DNA of 64,000 bases from Streptosporangium amethystogenes (GCF_000721075.1 NZ_JOEQ01000004.1:434001-498000); one strand, 5' to 3'. Positions 15,756 through 25,020 are shown, numbered from the stretch's first letter. The notes: generated by a model not told the origin, from the letters alone. Numbers and translations: made by a program.

Positions 15756-17081
15756 TCAAAGGGAGAGTCTCCTGGCCAGGTCCGAGCGGAACACCCCGGC
15801 CGGATCCACCTCGTCGCGGACCTTACGCCACTCCGCCAGCCGGGGATACATCGCGGCCATCGTCTCGGCCGACATCCGCGAGTCCTTGGCCAGGTAGATC
15901 CGCCCGCCCGCGCCGGCCACCCAGCCGTCGAACTCGCGCAGCAGCCCGGCCAGCCCTCGCCGGCCGGCGGGGATGTCCAGGGCGAGCGTCCAGCCGGGGG
16001 CCGGGAACGACAGCATCCCCGGCGTGCCGGGACCGAACCGCTTGAGCACCGTGAGAAAGGAGACCACCCCGAGAGCCGAGAGACGGGAGACGATCCGCCG
16101 CAGCGTCGCCTCCTCGCCGAACGGCACCAGGAACTGGTACTGGACGAAGCCGTGCGAGCCGTAGACCCGGTTCCAGCCGTCCACCGAGTCCAGCGGGTGG
16201 AAGAACGGCGCGAGTTTCTGGATGAGACCGGTGCCGGGGCGCGACCTCCGGTACCAGGCCTCGTTGAAGGCCCGCACGGTCACCTGGTTGAGCAGCCCGT
16301 TCGGCGCCCAGGCGGGGGCCTTCAGCAGGGAACCGGGAGCGAACGCCAGTGGGTCGGCGCCGCGTGGCAGCTCGTCGCGGGTCGCGTGCTCTCCCCTGGT
16401 GAGCACGCTGCGACCCATCCGGGCGCCCGTGGCGAGCAGGTCGATCCAGGCGACCGTGTAGCGGTAACGGTGATCGGTGGCCTCCATCGTCTCCAGCGTG
16501 TGGTCCAGGTCCCGGGTGCGCGTCACGTCCACCCGTACCCGGGAGGTCTCGATCGGCAGGCACTGGAACACCGCCTCGGTGATCACACCGGTGAGCCCCA
16601 TCCCACCGACCGTGGCCCAGAACAACTCGTCGCCCGGGGTCAGCGTACGGCCGACGCCGTCGGCCGTGACGAGGGTGAGGGAGCGCAGGTGGGCGCCGAA
16701 GGAGGAGTCGGCGTGGTGGTTCTTGCCGTGCACGTCGGCCGCCACGGCCCCGCCGACCGTCACGTACCTGGTGCCCGGGGTGACCGGGACGAACCAGCCC
16801 AGGGGCACCAGGGCACCCATCAGATCGTGCAGGCTCAGCCCGCCGGCGGCGGTGACCAGGCCGGTCGTCTCGTCCAGGGACCACGAGGTCAGCGCGGTGC
16901 AGTCGAGGACCAGGCCGCCGGAGTTCTGCGCGGCGTCGCCGTAGGAACGGCCGAGTCCCCGGACCGCGACGCCCCGGCCCGGTGCCCGCCGTACCAGCTC
17001 GGCGACCTCCTCGGCGGAGCGGGGCCTGGCCAGACGCGCGGGGGTCGGCGCGGTACGACCCCAGCCGGTCAGGAAGGTCAT
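15756..17081 (-). CDS. dprE1: Decaprenylphosphoryl-beta-D-ribose oxidase-like flavoenzyme (DprE1)
   Basis: 441 residues from ATG 17081 with GGAGG 8 bp upstream. VAO-type FAD domain (RGLGRSYGDAAQN, TVGGAVAADVHGKNHH, VTPGTRYVTVGG) followed by a substrate domain with SHGFVQYQFLVPF, LKRFGPGTPGMLSFPAPGW and YLAKDSRM. It oxidises the C2 hydroxyl of polyprenyl-phosphoryl-ribose. By alignment from memory, the mycobacterial benzothiazinone-target Cys387 (in GWNICVDFP) falls on Ala367 here (GWTLALDIP, bases 15981-15983). Located between the UbiA-type transferase (49 bp upstream) and DprE2. Confidence 0.88.
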   Translation of the reverse strand: MTFLTGWGRTAPTPARLARPRSAEEVAELVRRAPGRGVAVRGLGRSYGDAAQNSGGLVLDCTALTSWSLDETTGLVTAAGGLSLHDLMGALVPLGWFVPVTPGTRYVTVGGAVAADVHGKNHHADSSFGAHLRSLTLVTADGVGRTLTPGDELFWATVGGMGLTGVITEAVFQCLPIETSRVRVDVTRTRDLDHTLETMEATDHRYRYTVAWIDLLATGARMGRSVLTRGEHATRDELPRGADPLAFAPGSLLKAPAWAPNGLLNQVTVRAFNEAWYRRSRPGTGLIQKLAPFFHPLDSVDGWNRVYGSHGFVQYQFLVPFGEEATLRRIVSRLSALGVVSFLTVLKRFGPGTPGMLSFPAPGWTLALDIPAGRRGLAGLLREFDGWVAGAGGRIYLAKDSRMSAETMAAMYPRLAEWRKVRDEVDPAGVFRSDLARRLSL

Positions 17082-17130
17082 CGAACCTCCTTGAGCGTGG
17101 AGAACTCGGGCTTCGGCCCCGGGGAGGAGG

Positions 17131-18090
17131 TCAAGGCAGGTAGATCCCGAAGGCGAGCGAGACGAGCAGGAGCGCGACGAACACCTGGGTGGGCCGGTCG
17201 CGCAGGGCGAGTTCCTCGGGCTCCTCCCCCACACCCCGGTCCACCAGCAGATTGTGCCGCAGCACGATGAGCAGGAAGGGCACGATGCTGATCCCGTAGA
17301 ACGGGCCGGGATGGTCGTTGAGCGCCCACAGGCAGTAGGTGACGATCATGGCACCTGACGACATCATCCGGACGCCGGACAGGTAGCCGGGAGTGTAGGC
17401 GGCCAGAATGGCGCGGGTTGAGTTGCCGCCGCCGGCGGCACGCAGCTCGGCCTCCCGCTTGCCCGCCACGAGCTGGAGCGAGCCGAGCGAGATCACCACA
17501 AGGAACCAGCTCGTCACCGGCACGTCCACGGCGACCGCCCCGGCGAAGGCGCGGATCACGTGGCAGCCCGCGACCGCGACCAGGTCCACCACCACCTCGT
17601 GCTTGAGCCAGTAGGTGTAGGCGAAGGTCAGCGCCAGGTATCCGACGACCACGGCCGGCAGCCGCCAGTCACCCGACAGCGCGGCGAACACCGGGGCGAG
17701 CAGGACGAGCAGGGCTCCGGCGATCCAGGCGAGCCGTACCGAGACCAGACCCGCCGCGATGGGGCGGTGGCGCTTGCGCGGGTGGCGGCGGTCGGCCTCG
17801 ACGTCGGCGGCGTCGTTGAGCAGGTAGGTGCCGCCGGCGGCCAGGCAGAACGCCACGAAGGCGATCAGCGCGCCGAGCAGGCCCTGGAAGGTCCCCAGTA
17901 CGCCGGCCGCCGCCGGGGCCGCGAACACCAGGGCGTTCTTCAGCCACTGGCGCGGGCGGCAGGCCCGGATGAGGGCGACGGGCGAGAGGCGCCGGTTGCC
18001 CGGGAGGGCGTGCTCCGGCGCGCCGGGGGAGGTGGACTCCGGCGCGGCCAAAGTGGCCGCCGGCGGATTCGCCGACGGCCACGCGGCCAT
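17131..18090 (-). CDS. Decaprenyl-phosphate phosphoribosyltransferase-like UbiA family protein
   Basis: About 319 residues from ATG 18090 (MAAWPSANPP); a GTG at 18144 would add 18 residues but lacks a ribosome site and would put a strong palindrome (18104-18131) inside the gene. UbiA prenyltransferase with about nine membrane segments: RPRQWLKNALVFAAPAAAG, first Asp motif NDAADVEADRRHPRKRHRPIA, second region YLKHEVVVDLVAVAGCHVIRA. The combination matches the mycobacterial Rv3806c type that transfers phosphoribose from PRPP to decaprenyl phosphate, the first step to DPA. Followed by DprE1 and DprE2, which perform the next steps. Confidence 0.87.
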   Translation of the reverse strand: MAAWPSANPPAATLAAPESTSPGAPEHALPGNRRLSPVALIRACRPRQWLKNALVFAAPAAAGVLGTFQGLLGALIAFVAFCLAAGGTYLLNDAADVEADRRHPRKRHRPIAAGLVSVRLAWIAGALLVLLAPVFAALSGDWRLPAVVVGYLALTFAYTYWLKHEVVVDLVAVAGCHVIRAFAGAVAVDVPVTSWFLVVISLGSLQLVAGKREAELRAAGGGNSTRAILAAYTPGYLSGVRMMSSGAMIVTYCLWALNDHPGPFYGISIVPFLLIVLRHNLLVDRGVGEEPEELALRDRPTQVFVALLLVSLAFGIYLP

Positions 18091-18103
18091 CGCTTTCTCG
18101 TTC

Positions 18104-18131
18104 ACCGGATCCTGGCTCGCCAGGATCCGGT
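18104..18131. repeat. 28-bp palindrome between DUF3068 gene and UbiA-type gene
   Basis: ACCGGATCCTGGC, a TC centre, then GCCAGGATCCGGT form a perfect 13-bp inverted repeat. It lies just past the stop of the DUF3068 gene (18158) and before the ATG at 18090. No T-run follows on the minus strand, so a classic intrinsic terminator is not shown; an operator or an attenuating/processing hairpin inside the operon is possible. It also argues for the shorter UbiA start. Confidence 0.55.
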
Positions 18132-18157
18132 CGCCGGAGCTCACCGCATTCCGATCG

Positions 18158-19075
18158 TCAGCCCCGGCCGGTCCTGCGGACCAGGAGGAATCCGGTGACC
18201 AGCAGGGCGAGGCCCAGCAGCAGCAGGATCACCGGGATCGTCACCTTGAGCAGGGTGATCTGGCTCTTGCCCTCGGTGGCGTTGCGCACCAGCTCGTCGA
18301 CGGTCTGCGGGGTCATCTTGGCCGTCGCCGCGAACGCGATGATGCTGTGGGCGCCGTCCTGGGTCCTCAGCACGTCGTTGCGCTGCTGCTCCTGCTTGAC
18401 CGGTGAGCCGGTCACCGGCTCGATCCAGTAGGTGTTCTTGCCCTCGTAGAACCGGTCCACCTGGACGTCGCCGGTCACGTCCGTCACGCCCATGATCGAG
18501 GCGGGGACGGTGCGGGTCTCGGTCTTCGTCTCCGGGGCCACCTGCTCGAACTTGTACGCCGGCAGGCCGTTGACGTCCTCCTCGCCGACGAACGTGGCGT
18601 CGAAGGCCATGCCCGCGGTGGAGTTGAAGACCTTGTAGGTCTTCTTCTCGACGTCGAAGGGGAACTTGTAGATCTGGCCTTCAAGCTTGCTGGGCTTCTT
18701 GTCGATGTTCACCGCGCAGCAGTTGATGCCCTCGCCGGTGTACTTGTTGAAAGCACTGCGCCGCTCGCCGAGCGAGATACCCGGGTTACCGTTCGTCGCG
18801 TCGTTGACCGCGGTGAACTCGTCCCAGACGACCCGGTCGCCCTGGGACTGGGACACATCCCCACGGGTGGTGACGGTGATGGCGAGGTCACCGGTCATCA
18901 CCTTGAGGTCCTTGGCGCTGAAGTACTGCGCCCCGGTGGCCTCCAGCTTACTGATCCCGTATTGGGCGGCCGGGGCCGCGATCAGGCTGCCGCCGATCTG
19001 GAAACGCACCAGCGGCGCGAGCACAATGAGGAACGCCCCGACGGCTAACAGGATTACTCCGACGACCCGACGCAT
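18158..19075 (-). CDS. DUF3068 membrane-anchored protein (PorA-family fold), copy 1
   Basis: 305 residues. N-terminal helix (VVGVILLAVGAFLIVLAPLV), a ~245-residue extracytoplasmic domain, and a C-terminal helix (IPVILLLLGLALLVTGFLLV) with a short basic tail: the DUF3068 layout. Family marks are YGISKLEATGAQYFSAKDL at the start of the outer domain, NCCAVNID (paired Cys), KTYKVFNSTAGMAFDATF and a NTYWIEPVTGSPVK segment. Biochemical role unknown. In mycobacteria the homologue (Rv0227c) lies beside an acyltransferase and glycosyltransferase; here it heads the DPA-synthesis genes and is divergent from an acyltransferase. Confidence 0.85.
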   Translation of the reverse strand: MRRVVGVILLAVGAFLIVLAPLVRFQIGGSLIAAPAAQYGISKLEATGAQYFSAKDLKVMTGDLAITVTTRGDVSQSQGDRVVWDEFTAVNDATNGNPGISLGERRSAFNKYTGEGINCCAVNIDKKPSKLEGQIYKFPFDVEKKTYKVFNSTAGMAFDATFVGEEDVNGLPAYKFEQVAPETKTETRTVPASIMGVTDVTGDVQVDRFYEGKNTYWIEPVTGSPVKQEQQRNDVLRTQDGAHSIIAFAATAKMTPQTVDELVRNATEGKSQITLLKVTIPVILLLLGLALLVTGFLLVRRTGRG

Positions 19076-19154
19076 CTACCCTCCTGGGGGATTACAGCAT
19101 GGGGGGTTTGGGGGGAAATATGTGGATTGACAAGGCTACTGACCAGTATGTTAG

Positions 19155-20453
19155 GTGCAGGGAGTGATCGACGTCACCGGGGGATGCGGAAAAGTGACCG
19201 AAACAAGTTCTAGATCGGAACGGCTCTCTCCGCAGGCTCCATCCAAAATAGTCGGTCATCTGGACACTCTGGACGGCGTGCGTGCCGTCGCCTCGCTCGC
19301 GGTGCTCGTCTTCCACGTCGCGAGCGAGTCCGGCGTCGCGCTCCGCGAAGGCTTCACCGGCGCGCTGCTCTCCCGCGGCGACGTGGCGGTGCCGATCTTC
19401 TTCGCCCTCTCCGGGCTGCTGCTCTACCGCCCCTACGCGGCCGCGCTGCTGTGCCGGGCCCCCGCCGTCCACACCCGTACCTACCTGTGGAAGCGGGCGG
19501 TGCGCATCCTGCCCGCCTACTGGCTGGTGGTCATGGTGGCCATGTTCCTCTGGTCACGCGACCACACCTCCGACGCCTGGAGCTGGCTGACGCTGCTGAC
19601 CCTCGGCCAGAACTACGTCACCGAGACCTGGTGGTTCGGCCTGGGGCCCAAGGGCCTGGCCCAGATGTGGAGTCTCTCGGTCGAGGTGGCCTTCTACGTC
19701 CTGCTCCCCCTGCTCGCCATGGGCCTGGCCGCCTTCGCCCGGCGCGGCGGGGCGGACGTACACCGGCGGGCCCAGCGGCTGCTGGTGGGCCTGGGCGCGC
19801 TGATCGCGCTCTCCTTCGCCTGGACGCTGCTGACCTACTACCCGGAGTACCGCCCCTTCCTGAACAGCTGGCCACCCCGGTCGATGATCTTCTTCGCCGT
19901 GGGAATGGCGCTGGCCGTGGTGCTGGCCTGGATACGCGCCACCCCGGACGCCGACTCCCCCGCCCGGCGTTTCGAACGGGCGGTGTGGGCCTCCCCCGGC
20001 TCGTGGTGGCTGGTCGCCGCCCTGGCGTACGCCGTCGCCGCCTCCCCCGTGACCGGAACCCGCTTCCTCGGCATCGACGGCGTCTGGTCGGGCCTGTTCG
20101 AGCTGACCCTCTACGCGATCGTGGCCCTGTGCCTGCTCGTCCCGGCCACGCTGCCACCGCCGGGCGACTCACCGGTGAAGGTGCTGCTCGCCAACCCGTT
20201 GATGGGCTTCCTCGGCCGCATCTCCTACGGCGTCTTCCTCTGGCAGTTCGTGGCCATCTACCTCTGGTACGGCTTCACCGAGCAGCAGCAGTTCTCCGGC
20301 AACTTCCTGGGCAACCTGGTGGCCGTCACCGTCATGACGCTCGCGATGGCCACCCTGACCCACCGGTTCGTGGAACAGCCCGCCCAGCGCCTCAACCGCC
20401 TCGTGCGCCCGCCCCTCCGCCCCGGACCGGCCGAGGGATCACCCCAAGGCTAG
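19155..20453 (+). CDS. Acyltransferase family 3 (OafA/YrhL-like) membrane protein
   Basis: 432 residues from GTG 19155 (a GTG at 19194 is an alternative). Ten to eleven membrane helices with acyltransferase-3 hallmarks: LDGVRAVASLAVLVFHV with the catalytic His, FFALSGLLLYRPY, an RILPAYWLVVMVAMFLW segment (R-x-x-P-A-Y), and SLSVEVAFYVLLP. Such proteins O-acylate glycans on the outer face of the membrane using acyl donors. Divergent from DUF3068 copy 1 over an 80-bp promoter region that contains TTGACA at 19127. Given its neighbours, an O-acyl (for example succinyl or acetyl) decoration of an arabinan-type glycan is plausible. Its stop overlaps that of the next, convergent gene. Confidence 0.85.
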   Translation: MQGVIDVTGGCGKVTETSSRSERLSPQAPSKIVGHLDTLDGVRAVASLAVLVFHVASESGVALREGFTGALLSRGDVAVPIFFALSGLLLYRPYAAALLCRAPAVHTRTYLWKRAVRILPAYWLVVMVAMFLWSRDHTSDAWSWLTLLTLGQNYVTETWWFGLGPKGLAQMWSLSVEVAFYVLLPLLAMGLAAFARRGGADVHRRAQRLLVGLGALIALSFAWTLLTYYPEYRPFLNSWPPRSMIFFAVGMALAVVLAWIRATPDADSPARRFERAVWASPGSWWLVAALAYAVAASPVTGTRFLGIDGVWSGLFELTLYAIVALCLLVPATLPPPGDSPVKVLLANPLMGFLGRISYGVFLWQFVAIYLWYGFTEQQQFSGNFLGNLVAVTVMTLAMATLTHRFVEQPAQRLNRLVRPPLRPGPAEGSPQG

Positions 20454-22333
20454 GAGGGCTGCTCGCCCTGGGGAACCGGGGCACCGAGGGCGACGCCGGT
20501 CATGCAGAGTGGGGCCGTCGGGTCGTTCATCACGATGTTCATGCCCTTGCTCACCCCGGTCACCGGGAAGTGGACGAGCCCACCCGAGGTCTCCTTCAGG
20601 CTGAGCACGATCCGTTCCTCACCGACCTCCACGGTCACCGAGACCGGCCGGTCGGAGATGTAGGCCAGTGCGCCCGCGGTGGCCTTTCCCCCGAAGGAGA
20701 TCGCGTCGGGGAAGAACGCGGTGCCGTCCAGGGTCGGTATGCACCGCTCGCCCTCGCCCCGGGCGGCGAAGAAGCCGAAGACGCTCATCGGCACCAGCTT
20801 GCCGTCCTTGTTGAAGACCCGTGCGTCCTCGGACGGTTCCGGATGCGTCATCCGGACCCGTATGGCCGGGCGGGCCAGCGGAGCGAGCAGGTGGCTGCTG
20901 AGCCGCCGTTCACCGTTCACCGGCAGCACGATGTCGTCGGGGAGCGGGGTCGGATAGATCACCACGTTCTCCGGCGCCGCGGCGAGCTGTTCCCTGGCCG
21001 TTTCCAGGTAGGCCCGGACCCGGTCACCGGTGAGGGTGTCCCGGTAGGCCCCGATCGAGATCATCGACAGAATGAGGTAGGCGCCCGAGGTCAGTCCCGC
21101 GACCAGGGAGAGTGAGGACGGTGCGGGCAGCGCGCGCCGGTAGGCACCGCTCTCCCCCTCGACCGGCAGCAGGGCGAGCCCCAGACAGATCGCGAGGATC
21201 ACGGTGGCGTCAGCGACGTAACGGGTCTCCAGGCCCACCAGTGACGTGTAGCTGCCCCGGGCGATCACCGTGGGGACGGCGTCGGCGAGCAGCAGGTAGC
21301 CGGCCAGGATGATCCAGGCCCGCAGTGCGCGGCGCCGGTAAAGGAGGGTGACCACCAGCAGGACCGCCAGGATCACCCAGGAGCCGAGGACGAGGGCGTC
21401 GGAGGGCTCGGCCAGACCGCCGACCGCGGTCGGCGACCAGTCGATCGGGCCACCGATCGCCCCGCTGGGAAACGTCCGGCCCAGCAGGAGCGAGAGCAGC
21501 TCGGTGGTCACGTCGGGATCGGGCATCGCCGCGCCCTCTCCTGGCGCGGTGCCCCTCCTGGCCAGGTAGAGGATCGTATAGGCGGCGAGCGCCATCAGGT
21601 GCGCCGACCAGAGCCGCCAGTGCCGCCGTACCTCGCCGAGTGCCGAGGTGATCCAGCCCTTCTCCCGCTCCCCCAGGAAGGCGGTGGTCAGGGCGAAGAG
21701 CAGGAAGGTGACGAAGACCCCCTTGGTGCTGAAGGCCATGCCGACCACGCACCACGCCAGCGCGTGCCGGCCGTACCGGCCGCCCTCGCCGCGGGCGAAG
21801 CGGACCTGGGCGGTCAGCGCGAGTACCAGGGCGAGCTGGAGCGGCACCGCGTTGATGGCGGCCGCCCACCAGCCGAACGCCGGAATCGTCAGCGGGGAGA
21901 ACAGGAACAGGGCCAGCAGCGGCAGGATCGCCGGCCGGGTGCCGAACAGCATCCGCAGCAGCCGGAGCGCCAGCACGCTGAGCAGCGCCTGCGCGACGAA
22001 CGTGACACCGGCCACCAGCAGCCAGTCGTAGGGCGCGACGCGCGAGAGCACCCAGGTCAGCGCGAGGGCGCCGGGCATGAAGTGGCCCTTGTGCACCCGG
22101 GTCACGAAGTCGAGGGTGAGGTCGCTCCGATAGGCGTCGCCGACGAAGAGCAGGTCGTCCTCGACGAAGTAGGAGTCGCGCAGGATCAGCAGCCGCAGCA
22201 CCAGCGACACCACGATGAGCAGGGCGGCGCCGAGCAGCACCGGACTGCGGAGGTCCGCCAGCCAGCCGGGCAGCACGATCCGCAGCGCCGGTGGCTCCGG
22301 CCGCTCCTGCCGTTCTGTCTCCGTGGCCTCCAC
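20450..22333 (-). CDS. GT-C-like polytopic membrane protein, paralogue A
   Basis: 627 residues from GTG 22333 with GGGGAGGG upstream; the longer frame to 22525 adds only unconserved basic residues. About eleven membrane helices, then a ~150-residue soluble C-terminal domain. The first extracytoplasmic loop has RDSYFVEDDLLFVGDAY followed by HKGHFMPGALALTWVLS; an acidic EDD pair after TM1 is where GT-C glycosyltransferases carry catalytic residues. It is clearly related to the product of 23179-25020 (same loop motif). Likely a polyprenyl-phosphate-sugar-dependent glycosyltransferase; the sugar is unknown. Overlaps the end of the convergent acyltransferase by 4 bp. Confidence 0.72.
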   Translation of the reverse strand: MEATETERQERPEPPALRIVLPGWLADLRSPVLLGAALLIVVSLVLRLLILRDSYFVEDDLLFVGDAYRSDLTLDFVTRVHKGHFMPGALALTWVLSRVAPYDWLLVAGVTFVAQALLSVLALRLLRMLFGTRPAILPLLALFLFSPLTIPAFGWWAAAINAVPLQLALVLALTAQVRFARGEGGRYGRHALAWCVVGMAFSTKGVFVTFLLFALTTAFLGEREKGWITSALGEVRRHWRLWSAHLMALAAYTILYLARRGTAPGEGAAMPDPDVTTELLSLLLGRTFPSGAIGGPIDWSPTAVGGLAEPSDALVLGSWVILAVLLVVTLLYRRRALRAWIILAGYLLLADAVPTVIARGSYTSLVGLETRYVADATVILAICLGLALLPVEGESGAYRRALPAPSSLSLVAGLTSGAYLILSMISIGAYRDTLTGDRVRAYLETAREQLAAAPENVVIYPTPLPDDIVLPVNGERRLSSHLLAPLARPAIRVRMTHPEPSEDARVFNKDGKLVPMSVFGFFAARGEGERCIPTLDGTAFFPDAISFGGKATAGALAYISDRPVSVTVEVGEERIVLSLKETSGGLVHFPVTGVSKGMNIVMNDPTAPLCMTGVALGAPVPQGEQPS

Positions 22334-22454
22334 TGGCCCTCCCCTGCTGATCCCCGTGTTCCGGCGGAACACCCTACGACTGTGAAAAGTTCGCCGGCGA
22401 TGCGGTGTTATGCTCCGCCCCACCTGGTTTGTTCTACTCCGTGAAGGAGCAGCG

Positions 22455-23198
22455 TTGGAGACCCACCCGGGATTGTTCCGTGCCACCCTGGGCCGGTCCG
22501 TCGCCCTGCTCAGCGGTTTCCGCAAGGAGCAGAGCGACCCGGACTTCTTCTACGGCATGCTGGCCAGGGACACGGTGGCCCAGCTCGCCTCCTACACCGA
22601 ACTGGACGGCGCGCTCGTCGCCGACGTCGGCGGCGGCCCCGGCTACTTCACGGACGTGCTGCGGGCCGCGGGCGCCCGGCCGGTCTGCGTGGACTGCGAC
22701 GCGGGCGAGATGATGGCCCGCCAGGGCGCCGCTCCGGAGGGCGCCGTGCTGGGCAGCGCGCTCGATCTGCCGCTGGCGACCGGCTCGGTGGACGTCTGCT
22801 TCTCCTCCAACGTGCTGGAGCACGTGCCGGAACCGTGGCGGATGGCCGACGAGATGGTCAGGGTGACCCGTCCCGGCGGCGTGATCTATCTGTCCTTCAC
22901 CAACTGGCTTTCGCCCTGGGGCGGTCACGAGACCTCGCCCTGGCACTACCTCGGCGGCCACCGCGCCGCCGAACGCTACACCCGCAGGTACGGCAAGCCG
23001 CCCAAGAACCGCTACGGCGAGAGCCTCTACCCGGTCTCGGTCGGCGCGGCGCTGCGCTGGGCGAAGCGACAGCCGGACGCCACGGTCCTGGACGCCCTGC
23101 CCCGCTACCACCCGCGCTGGGCGACCCCGGTGATCCACGTTCCCGGGCTGCGCGAGATCGTGAGCTGGAACCTGCTGCTCATTCTGCGCCGCCACTGA
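22455..23198 (+). CDS. Class I SAM-dependent methyltransferase
   Basis: 247 residues if begun at TTG 22455, which has a textbook AAGGAG five bases upstream; an ATG at 22410 without a ribosome site is the alternative. Rossmann-type methyltransferase: motif I LVADVGGGPGYFTDVL, acidic CVDCDAGEM, motif IV-like VDVCFSSNVLEHVPEP and MVRVTRPGGVIYLSF. The C-terminal half (SPWGGHETSPWHYLGGHRAAERYTR) is typical of the mycobacterial Rv0224c-type group that accompanies DUF3068/acyltransferase genes. It probably methylates a glycan or lipid intermediate. Its last 20 bp overlap the end of the convergent membrane-protein gene. Confidence 0.85.
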   Translation: METHPGLFRATLGRSVALLSGFRKEQSDPDFFYGMLARDTVAQLASYTELDGALVADVGGGPGYFTDVLRAAGARPVCVDCDAGEMMARQGAAPEGAVLGSALDLPLATGSVDVCFSSNVLEHVPEPWRMADEMVRVTRPGGVIYLSFTNWLSPWGGHETSPWHYLGGHRAAERYTRRYGKPPKNRYGESLYPVSVGAALRWAKRQPDATVLDALPRYHPRWATPVIHVPGLREIVSWNLLLILRRH

Positions 23199-25020
23199 CC
23201 GCCTCCTCCGGTACCGCCATGCCGAGCACCACCGCGCGCAGGCAGACCCCGTCGTCCCGGACCGAGATCCGTACCGGCCCCGAGACGGCCCCGGCCGGCA
23301 GGTAGACCCGGTCCCGGTCGGCCCTGAGCGGGACCTCGGTCCGCCGCCCGTCCCTGAGCACCGTGGCGCGCGTGTCCCTCGGCACCCGGTAGTCGATGCG
23401 GAGGATGTTCCCCTCCTGCCCTGCGGGCAGGTCGGCGACGGCGGTGCGGTCGCTCAGCGGGAGACAGCCGCCGTCCCGGGCCGCCGCCCGGGCGCCTAAC
23501 ACGGCGGCGGGCACCAGGTGGCCGCGATCGTCGAAGGTCACCGCGCGGTGAGCCGCCCCCGGGTACCTGATCCGCTCACCGAGGGCGCCCTCGGCGAGCG
23601 GGCTGAGCGCCCGGGAGGTCAGCCGGTCCTCGACGGCCTGCCAGGGGAAGAGCATCCGGTCGGGTATCAGCGAGGGGTAGACACCCGTCTGGGGGTCGAG
23701 CCTGGCCAGGTCCGCGCGGGCCGCGTCGAAGTAGGCGCGGTTGCGCTCGCCCGGCAGCCCCTGGGCGAACCCCGCGGCCGACACCAGGGTGAGCGCCAGG
23801 TAGGCGCACGCGGTGGGAAGGACGAACGGTGAGACCACGCCGTTCCCGGGCGAGTCCCGCCCCGGAGGGTCGGCTTTCCGCCACGGCATCAGGGCCAGGG
23901 CCAGGCAGACGGCGAGCACCGGCGTCGCGTCGGCGATGTAGCGGCTCTCGAAGGCGTGCTGTGCCGACCCCGACCGGCTGAACATGATCAGCAGTGCGTC
24001 CGCGACCAGCAGGTAGCCCACGGCCAGTGCCCAGGCACCGGCCGCCTCGGGGCGCCTGCGGCAGGTGCCCACGACGACGGCCGCCAGGACCAGCCAGGCC
24101 ACGATGACCTCGACGGCCCGGTGGGCGACCAGGGGACCCGCCGTGGTCTCCGCCCCCCAGCTCAGCGGGCCGCCCACGAGCAGTGTCGGCACCGTGCCAC
24201 CGAGGAAGCCCCCGAGGTACTCCATGGCCGTGTAGAACTCGGGGAGCACGAACCCCTTCCCGCCGCTCCGTCCCGAGGCCAGCAGGTAACCGGTCAGATA
24301 GCCGCCGCCCAGCACCAGGTAGGCCGACCAGAGCCCCCAGTGCCTGCGCACCGCCCCGACCAGGCCGTGCTCGCGTGCCAGCAGCAGCACCGTGAACAGC
24401 AGCAGCACCGGCGGGATGAACACCGCCTTCTCGAAGAAGAGCAGTCCGGCGCACGTCCAGGCGATCCCGGCGACCGCGTGCCCGGCGCGGCCGGTACGGA
24501 TCAGCAGCAACTGGGAGCGGATCGCCATGATCATGGCGATCTGCAGCGGCAGGATGTTGAGCGCCGCCGCGAACCAGGTGCCGACCTGGAAGTTGGCGGG
24601 GGCGAACAGAAAGAGGGTGAACGGGACCAGGATGAGCGGCCTGGCACCGCAGATCAGCCGCAGCAACCGGTAGAGCGCCAGGGCCGTGCCCGCGTACAGC
24701 GCCATGATCACGACCGAGACCAGGCCCCAGTCGTAGGCGGAGATCGCCGTCAGGGCCCGGACCAGGGCGAGGGCGCCCGGCATCAGATGGCCGATGTGCA
24801 CCCGGAACAGGTGATCCCAGCCGAAGGGCTCGGCCAGAGCCCTGCCGACGAAGACGATGTCGTCCTCGGCGAAGTAGGAACGGCTGAGCAGCCATCCCTT
24901 GACCACGAGCCCCGCGAGCAGCAGGAACAGCGCCGCGACCGTGAGCCCGTGCCGCCGCGCGAACGGACCGCGCCCCCAGCCGGGCAGCCGCAGTTCCACC
25001 TCCACCTGGCCGCCGCTCAT
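23179..25020 (-). CDS. GT-C-like polytopic membrane protein, paralogue B
   Basis: 613 residues, ATG 25020 overlapping the TGA of DUF3068 copy 2 (ATGA). Same architecture as paralogue A: TM1, a loop with RSYFAEDDIVFVGRAL and VHIGHLMPGALALVRALT, about ten further helices, and a soluble C-terminal domain (from about residue 440) rich in short beta segments. The shared EDD-...-HxGHxMPGALAL signature suggests a common catalytic or substrate-binding loop. Last gene of the four-gene glycosyltransferase/AftD operon, so probably acts on the same glycan. Confidence 0.72.
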   Translation of the reverse strand: MSGGQVEVELRLPGWGRGPFARRHGLTVAALFLLLAGLVVKGWLLSRSYFAEDDIVFVGRALAEPFGWDHLFRVHIGHLMPGALALVRALTAISAYDWGLVSVVIMALYAGTALALYRLLRLICGARPLILVPFTLFLFAPANFQVGTWFAAALNILPLQIAMIMAIRSQLLLIRTGRAGHAVAGIAWTCAGLLFFEKAVFIPPVLLLFTVLLLAREHGLVGAVRRHWGLWSAYLVLGGGYLTGYLLASGRSGGKGFVLPEFYTAMEYLGGFLGGTVPTLLVGGPLSWGAETTAGPLVAHRAVEVIVAWLVLAAVVVGTCRRRPEAAGAWALAVGYLLVADALLIMFSRSGSAQHAFESRYIADATPVLAVCLALALMPWRKADPPGRDSPGNGVVSPFVLPTACAYLALTLVSAAGFAQGLPGERNRAYFDAARADLARLDPQTGVYPSLIPDRMLFPWQAVEDRLTSRALSPLAEGALGERIRYPGAAHRAVTFDDRGHLVPAAVLGARAAARDGGCLPLSDRTAVADLPAGQEGNILRIDYRVPRDTRATVLRDGRRTEVPLRADRDRVYLPAGAVSGPVRISVRDDGVCLRAVVLGMAVPEEAVSGGAE

